Both the position numbers and the translations under genes were made by a program. A DNA stretch of 64,000 nt from Prevotella sp. (lineage in GTDB: Bacteria; Bacteroidota; Bacteroidia; Bacteroidales; Bacteroidaceae), in the NCBI GenBank assembly GCA_016291495.1, contig JAEEXI010000008.1, forward strand, positions 62,001 through 126,000, read 5' to 3'. The notes below the pieces were generated by a model. That model did no database searches. It had not been told where the DNA came from and was given only the letters and a program-made list of their open reading frames with translations. Positions within the stretch are counted from its first letter, which is position 1; every line of letters starts with the position of its first letter. Of this stretch, positions 37,768-46,275 are shown piece after piece.

Positions 37768-40527
37768 TTAAAGTTTCTGTTCTACCTCAACCTCCATGAA
37801 GGTCTCGATGATATCGCCTACCTGGATGTCGTTGAAGTTCACCAGTGAGATACCGCACTCCAAACCTGTTGCAACTTCCTTGGCATCGTCCTTGTAACGC
37901 TTCAAGGCATCGATAGGAGCAGTATGGATCACAATACCATCGCGAACCACACGGGCTTTGTCCTTGTTGTGTACCTTTCCTTCGATAACAAGACCACCAG
38001 CAACTGTTCCCACCTTTGAGATCTTGAAGACCTGCTTGACTTCAATCTCACCAGTGACAACCTCCTTCTTCACCTTGTCGAGCATACCTTGCATGGTCTG
38101 CTTCACATCGTCGATGGCATCATAGATGATCGAATAGGTATTGATCTCGACACCCTCACGCTCAGCAGCACGACGGGCATCGGCAGAAGGACGAACCTGG
38201 AATCCGATGATGATAGCCTCGGAAGCCGAAGCCAGCATCACATCGTTCTCTGAAATCTGACCCACAGCCTTCGAGATGACGTTCACCTGTACCTTCTCAG
38301 TAGAAAGTTTGATGAACGAATCTGACAGCGCCTCGATAGAACCGTCAGTATCACCCTTCACGATGATGTTCAACTCATGGAACTCACCCAAAGCAATACG
38401 ATGTGACAACTCGTCGAGACCCAACTTAGTGGTTGTACGCAGACTCTGCTCACGCTGCAACTGGATACGCTTGTTGGCGATTTCGCGGGCTTCCTGCTCC
38501 GTCTCCATCACGTGGAAGGAATCACCAGCGGTAGGCGCTCCGTTCAGACCCAGAATGATAGCGGGCTCGGCAGGACCTGCCTTCTCGATACGTTGGTTAC
38601 GCTCATTGAACATCGCCTTGACACGCCCCCAGGCAGTACCTGCGATGACAACATCACCAATCTTTAGCGTACCATTCGACACGAGGACGGTAGAGACATA
38701 GCCACGACCTTTGTCGAGTGACGACTCGATGATGGAACCCGTAGCCTTACGGTTAGGATTAGCCTTCAGGTCGAGCATCTCGGCCTCAAGCAGCACCTTT
38801 TCGAGCAGTTCATAGACACCAATACCCTTCTTGGCACTGATCTCCTGACACTGGTACTTACCGCCCCAGTCCTCGACGAGGAGGTTCATGTTGGCCAAGT
38901 CCTCACGAATCTTATCGGGGTTAGCACCTGGCTTATCAATCTTGTTGATGGCGAACACCATCGGCACATTGGCAGCCTGGGCATGAGCAATAGCCTCCTT
39001 GGTAGTAGGCATCACAGAGTCGTCAGCAGCCACGATGATGATAGCGATATCCGTCACCTGGGCACCACGGGCACGCATAGCCGTGAAGGCCTCGTGACCA
39101 GGGGTATCCAAGAATGTAATACTGTGACCATCCTTCAACTTGACGTTGTAAGCACCGATGTGCTGGGTGATACCACCAGCCTCACCAGCAATCACGTTGG
39201 TATTGCGGATATGGTCGAGCAGCGACGTCTTACCGTGGTCAACATGACCCATCACCGTTACGATAGGAGCGCGACTGATGAGATCGTTCTCATCGTCAGC
39301 CTCTTCCGTAATGGCATTCTGCACCTCGGCACTGACATATTCTGTGGTAAAACCAAATTCCTCTGCCACGATATTAATCGTCTCAGCATCGAGACGCTGG
39401 TTGATAGACACCATGATACCGATGGACATACAGGTACCGATGACCTGATTGACACCTACGTTCATCATGGTTGCCAACTCAGAGACTGTTACGAACTCGG
39501 TGAGTTTCAGCACCTTGCTCTGTGCTGCCTCTGCTGCCATCTCCTCGCTCATGCGCTCCTGAACGGCATCACGTTTCTCACGACGATACTTGGCACCTTT
39601 CTTATTCTGGTTCTTCGTGGTCAGACGGGCCAGCGTCTCCTTCACCTGACGGGCTACAGCCTCGTCATCCACCTCCAACGGCTTCACAGGACGGTTCTTC
39701 TTGTTCTTTTTGCCACCACCCTGCTGGACACCGCTGTCCTGAAAATTCTGGTTACCACCCTTGTTCTTGTTTTTCTTGCCTTGTTGCTGGCTAGCCTGAT
39801 TGGCAGCAGCCTCAATATCCACCTTACCACTACGGATGCGCTCACGCTTTTTGCGCTCACCGTTGGCAGCATGTTGTTGGGCAGCCTTCTCTTCACGCTC
39901 CTTACGACGCTCCTCCTTGGATTTTTTCTTCGGACGAGTGCTCTGATTCAGAGAAGAGAGGTCTATCTTGCCTATCACCTTAACACCTGAGTTGCTAGCA
40001 TCGGAAGGGGTTTCTTCCACTTCTTCATTCTCCTCCTCAGATACAGTATCTTCTTCTGACGGTGCCTCCTGAACTTCCACTACAAGCTCTTCTTCTATCG
40101 TCTCCTGAGACTCTACCTCAGGTTCCTCGACAGGACTTTCAGGAGCCGTCTCTGCTTTGGGCTCACTCTTTACTGCAGCAGGTTTCTTGTTCAGGCTGTC
40201 AAGGTCTATCTTTCCTACAGCCTTAAACTGCGGACGTAGCTCGTTCAGTTGCTCTTCTGTCTGGGTGATTTTTTTCTCAACCTTCTCTGGCTTCTCAACT
40301 TTCTTCTCCTTGACTTTCTTGGTGAATATCATGTCGGCTTGAGTCTTCACGGCCTTATCGCCCTTAAACTCACTGACTAAGGCTTGGTATTGCTCGTCTG
40401 AGATTTTCGTATTTGGCGTCATCTCATCCTTCACCTCACCAAGTTCTTTCTTATTCTTCAGGAAATCAACGGCAGTCTGAAGTCCTATATTCAGCTCTGA
40501 TAATACTTTATTTAATCTGACTCCCAT
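37768..40527 (-). CDS. infB: Translation initiation factor IF-2
   Basis: GTPase that places initiator tRNA on the 30S subunit. It has a very long charged N-terminal region (about 1-330; acidic part about 100-175, then Lys-rich stretches), the G1 motif [15 protein letters not shown] near residue 425, DTPGHEAF, and [12 protein letters not shown], followed by domains II-IV. At 919 residues it fits Bacteroidetes IF-2. It follows nusA with a 34-bp gap filled by a heptamer array and is followed at once by sufB. Confidence 0.97.
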   Translation of the reverse strand: MGVRLNKVLSELNIGLQTAVDFLKNKKELGEVKDEMTPNTKISDEQYQALVSEFKGDKAVKTQADMIFTKKVKEKKVEKPEKVEKKITQTEEQLNELRPQFKAVGKIDLDSLNKKPAAVKSEPKAETAPESPVEEPEVESQETIEEELVVEVQEAPSEEDTVSEEENEEVEETPSDASNSGVKVIGKIDLSSLNQSTRPKKKSKEERRKEREEKAAQQHAANGERKKRERIRSGKVDIEAAANQASQQQGKKNKNKGGNQNFQDSGVQQGGGKKNKKNRPVKPLEVDDEAVARQVKETLARLTTKNQNKKGAKYRREKRDAVQERMSEEMAAEAAQSKVLKLTEFVTVSELATMMNVGVNQVIGTCMSIGIMVSINQRLDAETINIVAEEFGFTTEYVSAEVQNAITEEADDENDLISRAPIVTVMGHVDHGKTSLLDHIRNTNVIAGEAGGITQHIGAYNVKLKDGHSITFLDTPGHEAFTAMRARGAQVTDIAIIIVAADDSVMPTTKEAIAHAQAANVPMVFAINKIDKPGANPDKIREDLANMNLLVEDWGGKYQCQEISAKKGIGVYELLEKVLLEAEMLDLKANPNRKATGSIIESSLDKGRGYVSTVLVSNGTLKIGDVVIAGTAWGRVKAMFNERNQRIEKAGPAEPAIILGLNGAPTAGDSFHVMETEQEAREIANKRIQLQREQSLRTTTKLGLDELSHRIALGEFHELNIIVKGDTDGSIEALSDSFIKLSTEKVQVNVISKAVGQISENDVMLASASEAIIIGFQVRPSADARRAAEREGVEINTYSIIYDAIDDVKQTMQGMLDKVKKEVVTGEIEVKQVFKISKVGTVAGGLVIEGKVHNKDKARVVRDGIVIHTAPIDALKRYKDDAKEVATGLECGISLVNFNDIQVGDIIETFMEVEVEQKL

Positions 40528-40537
40528 TAACGCTTAA

Positions 40538-40565
40538 TTTTCAATTCTCATTTCTCAATTCTTAC
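40538..40565. repeat. Heptamer array at the nusA/infB junction
   Basis: Four contiguous 7-bp units on plus: TTTTCAA, TTCTCAT, TTCTCAA, TTCTTAC. On the transcribed strand the first unit (GTAAGAA) contains the nusA stop codon. Confidence 0.7.
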
Positions 40566-41821
40566 TCAAACTCCGCACGGAGCACTTCCAACAGATGGTC
40601 AACAGTCTCCTCCTCCAAGTCTGCCTTCTCAATCAGCATCTCACGAGGAGCATTCAATACCTGCTTAGCAGTATCCAAGCCAATTGCCTTAATGGAGTCA
40701 ATAATCCACTGGTCAATCTCATCAGCAAACTCATCGAGATAGATATCCTCGTCAGCCTCACTCTCGTTAACCACACGGAAGACATCAATCGTGTACTCTG
40801 TCAGCATAGAGGCAAGCTTGATGTTCAGACCACCCTTACCAATGGCAAGACTAACCTCCTCGGGTTGCAGATATACCTCTGCCTTGTGCTCTTCCGGATT
40901 CAAAGTGATACTGGTCACCTTGGCAGGACTCAAGGCACGCTGGATAAAGAGCTGGGTATTGTTGGAGAAATTAATCACGTCGATATTCTCATTACCTAGC
41001 TCGCGAACAATACCATGTACACGACTGCCCTTCACACCGACACAGGCGCCTACGGGGTCGATACGGTCATCATAACTCTCTACGGCCACCTTCGCACGCT
41101 CTCCCGGCATACGGGCCACACGACGGATGGTAATCAGACCGTCATTGATCTCGGGAACCTCTGCCTCAAGCAGACGCTCCAGGAACAAAGGACTGGTACG
41201 AGACAGGATAATACGAGGATTATTGTTCTCGTTCAGCACCTCCTTCACGATAGCGCGAATGGTCTCACCCTTGTGATAGTTGTCGTTGGGAATCTGCTCC
41301 ATCTTCGGCAAATGCAGCTCATTCCCCTCGTCGTCGATAAGCAATACCTCACGCTTCCACATCTGGTATACCTCACCACTGACAACCTGTCCGACCTTAT
41401 CCTTATACTTGTTATACAAAGAGTCATGCTCCAATTCCAGAATCTTGGAAGCCAATGTCTGACGAAGATTCAAGATGGCGCGACGACCAAACTTCTTGAA
41501 GTCCACTTCCTCTGAAACTTCCTCACCAACCTCATAGTCTGGCTCAATCTTCTGGGCATCAGTCAGCGAGATTTCCTTGTTCTCGTCCTGTACATCACCA
41601 TCTGCCACCACAATACGGTTGCGATGAATCTCAAAGTCACCCTTGTCAGGGTTTACAATCACGTCAAAGTTCTCGTCAGAGCCAAACATTTTGGCAATCA
41701 CATTACGGAAACTCTCCTCAAGTACACTGACCAAAGTGGTACGGTCGATGTTCTTGGTCTCTTTAAACTCTTGAAAGGTCTCTATCATAGAAGGACCTTT
41801 CACATCTTTCTTTGTTGCCAT
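40562..41821 (-). CDS. nusA: Transcription factor NusA
   Basis: A 419-residue RNA-polymerase-binding elongation/termination factor. N-terminal domain about 1-130, S1 domain (QVVSGEVYQMWKREVLLID), then KH1/KH2 with DPVGACVGVKGSRV and SLAIGKGGLNIKLAS. Like many Bacteroidetes NusA proteins it lacks the two C-terminal acidic repeats of E. coli. It lies between rimP and infB, the classic operon order. Confidence 0.96.
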   Translation of the reverse strand: MATKKDVKGPSMIETFQEFKETKNIDRTTLVSVLEESFRNVIAKMFGSDENFDVIVNPDKGDFEIHRNRIVVADGDVQDENKEISLTDAQKIEPDYEVGEEVSEEVDFKKFGRRAILNLRQTLASKILELEHDSLYNKYKDKVGQVVSGEVYQMWKREVLLIDDEGNELHLPKMEQIPNDNYHKGETIRAIVKEVLNENNNPRIILSRTSPLFLERLLEAEVPEINDGLITIRRVARMPGERAKVAVESYDDRIDPVGACVGVKGSRVHGIVRELGNENIDVINFSNNTQLFIQRALSPAKVTSITLNPEEHKAEVYLQPEEVSLAIGKGGLNIKLASMLTEYTIDVFRVVNESEADEDIYLDEFADEIDQWIIDSIKAIGLDTAKQVLNAPREMLIEKADLEEETVDHLLEVLRAEFE

Positions 41822-41850
41822 TTCTTATTTTGTTTTCAAATTTTAACTAC

Positions 41851-42324
41851 TTATTTGAAGGTCAGCAGGTATTTGGTATATTTCACCTCGCCGACAATGA
41901 AAGTCTTGTCGACTTCTACCAATACCGGACGTTTCTTGCCTTCCTGTTTCTGTTTCTCCTTGACAGTAACCACAAACGACTGTCCGTCTTCACTGACCTC
42001 CTTCAGGATTCCCTGCTGCTTCTTTCCGTCAAGACCAAGAACTTCCACTTCTTTTCCAACGTGGTTCCTATACTGCTGAACCACCTTAAAGGGCTGGCCA
42101 ATACCTGCTGAGCCCACTTCCAGTTCATAATCGCCCAGTTCCTCACCCAGTTTCTCTTGCAAGAAACGGCTCAGTTCTGCACAATCCTCAATCCATACAC
42201 CATCGGTATGGTCAATTTCAATCACAATGCGACCATCGGGCGTCATCTCTACGTCCACCAGGAAGTACTCATTCTGTGAGAGCCATTCCTCAACCGCTGC
42301 TTTTACTACGTCTTTATTGATCAT
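41851..42324 (-). CDS. rimP: Ribosome maturation factor RimP
   Basis: A 157-residue protein needed for 30S maturation. It contains VEMTPDGRIVIEIDH and the signature YELEVGSAGIGQPFK (family form EVSSPGLDRPL). It is the first gene of rimP-nusA-infB and has its own promoter with a folded leader ending at the ATG. Confidence 0.93.
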   Translation of the reverse strand: MINKDVVKAAVEEWLSQNEYFLVDVEMTPDGRIVIEIDHTDGVWIEDCAELSRFLQEKLGEELGDYELEVGSAGIGQPFKVVQQYRNHVGKEVEVLGLDGKKQQGILKEVSEDGQSFVVTVKEKQKQEGKKRPVLVEVDKTFIVGEVKYTKYLLTFK

Positions 42325-42372
42325 ATTCTTGTATTAAAACAAGAATGAGAGGCTTTTTCAAGCCCCTCATTC
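42325..42372 (-). promoter_or_regulatory. rimP leader with two mutually exclusive hairpins
   Basis: Two inverted repeats overlap: ATTCTTGT/ACAAGAAT (42325-42332 with 42339-42346, perfect 8 bp, touching the ATG), and a 13-bp stem (42343-42355 with 42360-42372, one mismatch). They share 42343-42346, so only one can form. On minus the second stem is followed by TTGTTTTAAT, terminator-like. Possible attenuation of rimP-nusA-infB. Confidence 0.55.
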
Positions 42373-42385
42373 CACTGAACGGGTG

Positions 42386-42393
42386 CAAAGGTA
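42386..42393 (-). promoter_or_regulatory. -7 promoter element of rimP-nusA-infB
   Basis: Read on minus this is TACCTTTG, identical to the tRNA promoters. Transcription should start near 42379, just before the first hairpin. Confidence 0.7.
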
Positions 42394-42454
42394 CGAATAA
42401 GTGAGCAAAAAACAAAATAATTTTTGAGTTTTTGCAAGAATTTCTATAAATATT

Positions 42455-44122
42455 TCATTTTTGGGCAGAAAGCACACGCTCATACTCTCCTGGAGTATTC
42501 AGGATGCGCTCTGCCTCCTTCAAGGTCTTGTCATGTTCCAAAGCAGCCTCCAGCTGACCAGCCTGATAGTAATAGGCGGAAATGATGTCCTGTTCTATCA
42601 TGTGCTGTATCTCCTCCCGATGGAAGTCCAGGTCATGGGAGATGTCGTGATGGTCTATCTTTGCCTTCAGGGCTTCAAACTCAGCACGGGCCTCCTCATA
42701 ATAACCCTCGAACTTGGCTACCTTGACCAGTTCATCATACTGCTTCTTACTCACCTGATCATAGGTAAATCCCGCTTTGACCACACGCTCCTTGAACGCC
42801 TCATAGTCGGCATCTGTCAAATGGAATTCCTTGGGAGATGCAATGGATGAATGCTTGGCAATATAGTCTACTACATAATCATGCACGACCTCTGTAGAAT
42901 CCAGACGGTCCAGATACAACGTGATATTCGCCATCGTATCAGGCTTCACCTCAACATCCGGTTTGATGCCGCCTCCATCACGCACCTCACGACCGCTCTT
43001 GGTATAGAACACGCGTGTCAGCGAGTCAGGCACATGTTCCCTATAACCACCGCCGCCATGCTTGTAGTTGATAGCCTGAATACAACGACCACTGGGGATG
43101 TAGTATTTAGAGGTGGTGAGTTTCAGATTACCATTGTAAGGCACTTCGACATTCGGAATCTGTACCAGCCCTTTCCCATATGTACGTGTACCTATTATTA
43201 TCCCTCGGTCTAAGTCCTGTACCGATCCACTCACAATCTCACTAGCAGATGCAGTCTCTTCGTTCACCAGGATAACGAGTGGCATCACCGTATCGATAGG
43301 CTCCAGACGAGTCTTGTATTCAGAATTGGCACGACGGAGCTTACCTTTCGTCTCAACCAGTGTCACACCCTTGGGTATCCACATATTGGCGATATCCACA
43401 CACTCAGCCAATGAGCCGCCTCCATTACCACGCAGGTCAAGAATCAGTTTGGTGGCCCCCTGTTTCTTCAGGTCGAGAAAAGCACGACGCATCGGCTTAG
43501 CCGGCTCACCAGTGAACGTGTTCAGGTTGATGTATCCAATACCGTTTCCACGCATCCCATAATAGGTAATCTCAGGCATCTTAATACTACGACGGGTAAT
43601 CTTAAACGTCATCTTCTTACCTGTCGAAGGACGCTCTATCTTCAGCACAAAGGTCGAACCCGCATCACCGCGCAGATGCTCACTGACATACGAGACAGAC
43701 TTGTCTGTCATCACGGTATCGTCAATCTGCAGGATGATATCACCCTTCTTCAGTCCTATCTCTGCGGCAGGCATACCGGCATACGGTTCCTCGATGACGA
43801 CACGCTTCAACTTCTGGTTATAGCGCACCAAGGCACCAATACCCGCATACTTACCCGTCATCAGCATCTTCAGGTCTTTCTGCTTCTCCTCCGGATAATA
43901 CTCCGTATAAGGGTCCAAAGAACGGAGCATGGCATTGATACCCGTTCCGATGACCTCACTGGCATTCAAGGTATCCACGTACATCAAATCCAGATTCTTA
44001 TAAATAGCATTGAATATCTCAATGTTCTTGGCAACCTCCAGATTATGGTTCTTCACATCCTGTGCCTGCATGCCCTGTATCATGAGGAGCAGCAAAGAAA
44101 GAGTGTATATTTTTTGTTTCAT
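42455..44122 (-). CDS. S41 family C-terminal processing peptidase with PDZ domain
   Basis: A 555-residue periplasmic serine protease (CtpA/Prc type). Signal peptide about 1-20, a PDZ domain near 85-170 (PYAGMPAAEIGLKKGDIIL), then the S41 catalytic core with LDLRGNGGGSLAECVDI, the Ser in ETASASEIVSG near 290 and the Lys in RTYGKGLVQ near 315. A C-terminal helical region (about 430-555) follows. It has its own promoter, divergent from tRNA-Asn. Targets are unknown; relatives trim envelope proteins. Confidence 0.93.
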   Translation of the reverse strand: MKQKIYTLSLLLLMIQGMQAQDVKNHNLEVAKNIEIFNAIYKNLDLMYVDTLNASEVIGTGINAMLRSLDPYTEYYPEEKQKDLKMLMTGKYAGIGALVRYNQKLKRVVIEEPYAGMPAAEIGLKKGDIILQIDDTVMTDKSVSYVSEHLRGDAGSTFVLKIERPSTGKKMTFKITRRSIKMPEITYYGMRGNGIGYINLNTFTGEPAKPMRRAFLDLKKQGATKLILDLRGNGGGSLAECVDIANMWIPKGVTLVETKGKLRRANSEYKTRLEPIDTVMPLVILVNEETASASEIVSGSVQDLDRGIIIGTRTYGKGLVQIPNVEVPYNGNLKLTTSKYYIPSGRCIQAINYKHGGGGYREHVPDSLTRVFYTKSGREVRDGGGIKPDVEVKPDTMANITLYLDRLDSTEVVHDYVVDYIAKHSSIASPKEFHLTDADYEAFKERVVKAGFTYDQVSKKQYDELVKVAKFEGYYEEARAEFEALKAKIDHHDISHDLDFHREEIQHMIEQDIISAYYYQAGQLEAALEHDKTLKEAERILNTPGEYERVLSAQK

Positions 44123-44149
44123 CTACCTATATACAATTATTATTGCGTG

Positions 44150-44157
44150 CAAAATTA
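44150..44157 (-). promoter_or_regulatory. -7 promoter element of the S41 peptidase
   Basis: Read on minus this is TAATTTTG, 27 bases before the ATG. Confidence 0.6.
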
Positions 44158-44196
44158 CAGAAAAAATAGGGAAAAGCGAATTTTTTCCCAAAAAAG

Positions 44197-44228
44197 TTTG
44201 CGCAATTCGGAAAAACGTATTACCTTTG
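44197..44228 (+). promoter_or_regulatory. Promoter of tRNA-Asn
   Basis: TTTG at 44197-44200 and TACCTTTG at 44221-44228, 20 bp apart, with the tRNA starting 22 bases downstream, nearly the same layout as the tRNA-Glu promoter. Confidence 0.82.
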
Positions 44229-44250
44229 CACCCGCAATCAAGCAAAACCT

Positions 44251-44324
44251 GCTTCAGTAGCTCAGTTGGTTAGAGCACCTGACTGTTAATCAGGGGGTCG
44301 TTGGTTCAAGCCCATCCTGAAGCG
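44251..44324 (+). tRNA. tRNA-Asn (anticodon GTT)
   Basis: A 74-nt cloverleaf: acceptor GCTTCAG/CTGAAGC, D arm GCTC/GAGC, anticodon stem CCTGA/TCAGG around CTGTTAA (anticodon GTT), T arm GTTGG/CCATC around TTCAAGC. The second T-stem pair is a T-T mismatch. CCA is not encoded. Confidence 0.95.
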
Positions 44325-44330
44325 CAAAAG

Positions 44331-44356
44331 TCCCAATCGCAAGGTTGGGATTTTTT
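44331..44356 (+). terminator. Terminator of tRNA-Asn
   Basis: TCCCAA (44331-44336) pairs with TTGGGA (44345-44350), followed by six T residues. Confidence 0.85.
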
Positions 44357-44379
44357 GTTTCCTAAACGTTATTTTGGCA

Positions 44380-45267
44380 ATGGCAGAACTGGTTAAGACG
44401 AAGAATGTGGCATTGGCACTGTCAAGTGGTGGCGCAAGAGGGCTGGCACATATCGGTGCCATTGAGGAATTGGAAGCACAAGGCTACCATATCTGCTCTA
44501 TTGCCGGATGTTCCATGGGAGCACTTATCGGGGGAGTTTATGCTGCAGGCAAACTGAAAGAGTTTCGTGAATGGATGAAAACCATCGACAGGAAGAAAAT
44601 GCTGGGACTCATAGATTTCTCGCTATCGCTCAACCATATAGTGAAGGGGACACGCATTATCGAAGCCATTATGGAGTTTGTGCCAGACGTAAACATCGAG
44701 GATTTGCCGATTCCTTACTGTGCCGTGGCAACTGATTTGAAGGCTGGTCGTGAAGTGATGTTCCGTAAGGGCAGTCTGTTCAAGGCTATACGTGCCAGTA
44801 TCTCGCTACCTTCATTTTATGAACCCGTGCAACGCAATGATATGGTGTTGATAGATGGTGGCGTCATCAATCCACTTCCTTTGAACCGCGTCAAACGGCA
44901 AACTGGCGACATCTTGGTTGGTGTAGATGTGAGCGGTCATGACTATAAAGCACAATGGGATGAGATGCAAAGGCTGGCTGCTATACAGAAAGCAGATAAG
45001 AACCTGAAAACAAGAATTCTCGATATGCTGCTTCCTAATAATATCGAGTTCAACTATTATACTGTTCTTTCACGTGCCAGCTCTTTGATGATTAGGCAAA
45101 ACTCCATCATGATGGCAAAACTGATGAAACCAGACATCTTGGTAGATATTCAGATGAACCGCTATGGCACCTTTGACTTTGATAAGTCTGAGAAACTAAT
45201 TGCCATTGGCCGCCATAAAACCATCACAGCTATCAGTAAATACAACTCCTTCTGGAATGATGTATGA
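44380..45267 (+). CDS. Patatin-like phospholipase (RssA type)
   Basis: A 295-residue patatin-fold lipid acyl hydrolase. The oxyanion loop SSGGARGLAHIGA, nucleophile Ser45 in GCSMG and catalytic Asp159 in DGGVINPLP are intact. There is no signal peptide or outer-membrane domain, so it is probably cytoplasmic, like RssA. ATG 44380 is preferred over TTG 44374. It starts 24 bases after the tRNA terminator and no clear promoter is visible. Confidence 0.92.
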   Translation: MAELVKTKNVALALSSGGARGLAHIGAIEELEAQGYHICSIAGCSMGALIGGVYAAGKLKEFREWMKTIDRKKMLGLIDFSLSLNHIVKGTRIIEAIMEFVPDVNIEDLPIPYCAVATDLKAGREVMFRKGSLFKAIRASISLPSFYEPVQRNDMVLIDGGVINPLPLNRVKRQTGDILVGVDVSGHDYKAQWDEMQRLAAIQKADKNLKTRILDMLLPNNIEFNYYTVLSRASSLMIRQNSIMMAKLMKPDILVDIQMNRYGTFDFDKSEKLIAIGRHKTITAISKYNSFWNDV

Positions 45268-45300
45268 AAAGAAGCCTGGGCGGGTGGCTCAGGCTTCTTT
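45268..45300. terminator. Bidirectional terminator between patatin and rnc
   Basis: AAAGAAGCCTG (45268-45278) pairs perfectly with CAGGCTTCTTT (45290-45300). It starts at the patatin stop and covers the rnc stop codon. Confidence 0.85.
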
Positions 45301-46275
45301 GTTGGCTTCTGCAAAGGCGGCTTCTTCTGCCTCGGCAATAATTTCTTCGCGTGTCTTTTCGCGGGGAATTGCAGTGATATCGTCTAAAGAGAATTCTTCT
45401 GCAGCCTGAGGTTGTGGCGCAGAAGGCTCGGGTCCTACGGTAGCCACTTGCAACTCTACTTCCTCTGGTACGCTGACAGGTTCTTCCTCCATTTTGGTAC
45501 GGGCAGTCTTGGCAGCAAAGACGGCGTCGATGAACTGGGGCTCGCGGCGGAGGCGCTGGAGCGTTTCCTTGGAGGCGAGCTGATGGCTCTCCTTCTTGCT
45601 GTAGCCCTTGCCTGTACAGCCTTCCACACCTTCCAGCAGGACTTGTGTGGTGAAGACGGGACTGTTATGGTCGTCTACGCTTTGTTCCAACTGGACAAAC
45701 TCGATGCTGACCTTGTTTTTCTGGCTCCATTCCAGGAGTTTCGACTTGAAATTGACTTCCTTGTAGGCTACCTTGTCAATATTGATGAGCTGTTTGAGGA
45801 TGCGCTTCTCCATGAATTTCATGCATGCACCGTAACCTCGGTCGAGATAGATGGCGCCAACCAATGCCTCGAAGGCGTTGCCGCCCACATAGCTGTTATG
45901 GGAGGACGACTGGCTGGAGGTGACTATAAGGTTGGTGATTCCCATCTCGTTAGCGAGTTTTCCAAGTGTCTCACGCTGTACAAGTTTGGAACGGGCATCG
46001 GTGAGGAATCCCTCACGCTTTCCCTCAAAATGACGGAAGACGATATCGCCCACGACGGCATCGAGGACGGCATCGCCCAGGAACTCCAAGCGCTCGTTGT
46101 TCAGGGGGCGCCCCTTCTCATTGCGCTTCCGCAGACTCTTGTGCATCAGTGCCTGCTTGTAGAGCTTGATATTACGGGGATAGAAACCAAGAGCTTTGTA
46201 TAAAGAAGAATAAAGCTCCTTCTCCTTGCGGAAAGGGAGCCTTATTCTATCAAAGAAATTGGAGTTATTCAGCAT
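45289..46275 (-). CDS. rnc: Ribonuclease III with C-terminal extension
   Basis: Double-strand RNA endonuclease for rRNA and mRNA processing. The signature NERLEFLGDAVLDAVVGDI lies in the N-terminal domain, and a dsRNA-binding domain spans about 165-240. At 328 residues it is about 100 longer than E. coli RNase III; the extra tail (about 250-328) is Glu/Ala/Pro-rich and probably disordered. It overlaps fabF by 11 bases, as in many acpP-fabF-rnc operons. Confidence 0.95.
   Translation of the reverse strand: MLNNSNFFDRIRLPFRKEKELYSSLYKALGFYPRNIKLYKQALMHKSLRKRNEKGRPLNNERLEFLGDAVLDAVVGDIVFRHFEGKREGFLTDARSKLVQRETLGKLANEMGITNLIVTSSQSSSHNSYVGGNAFEALVGAIYLDRGYGACMKFMEKRILKQLINIDKVAYKEVNFKSKLLEWSQKNKVSIEFVQLEQSVDDHNSPVFTTQVLLEGVEGCTGKGYSKKESHQLASKETLQRLRREPQFIDAVFAAKTARTKMEEEPVSVPEEVELQVATVGPEPSAPQPQAAEEFSLDDITAIPREKTREEIIAEAEEAAFAEANKEA

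Noticed and set aside
38983..39990. A 335-codon open frame antisense to infB
   Set aside because: Same reasoning: opposite the conserved GTPase part of IF-2, with a low-quality hydrophobic translation.
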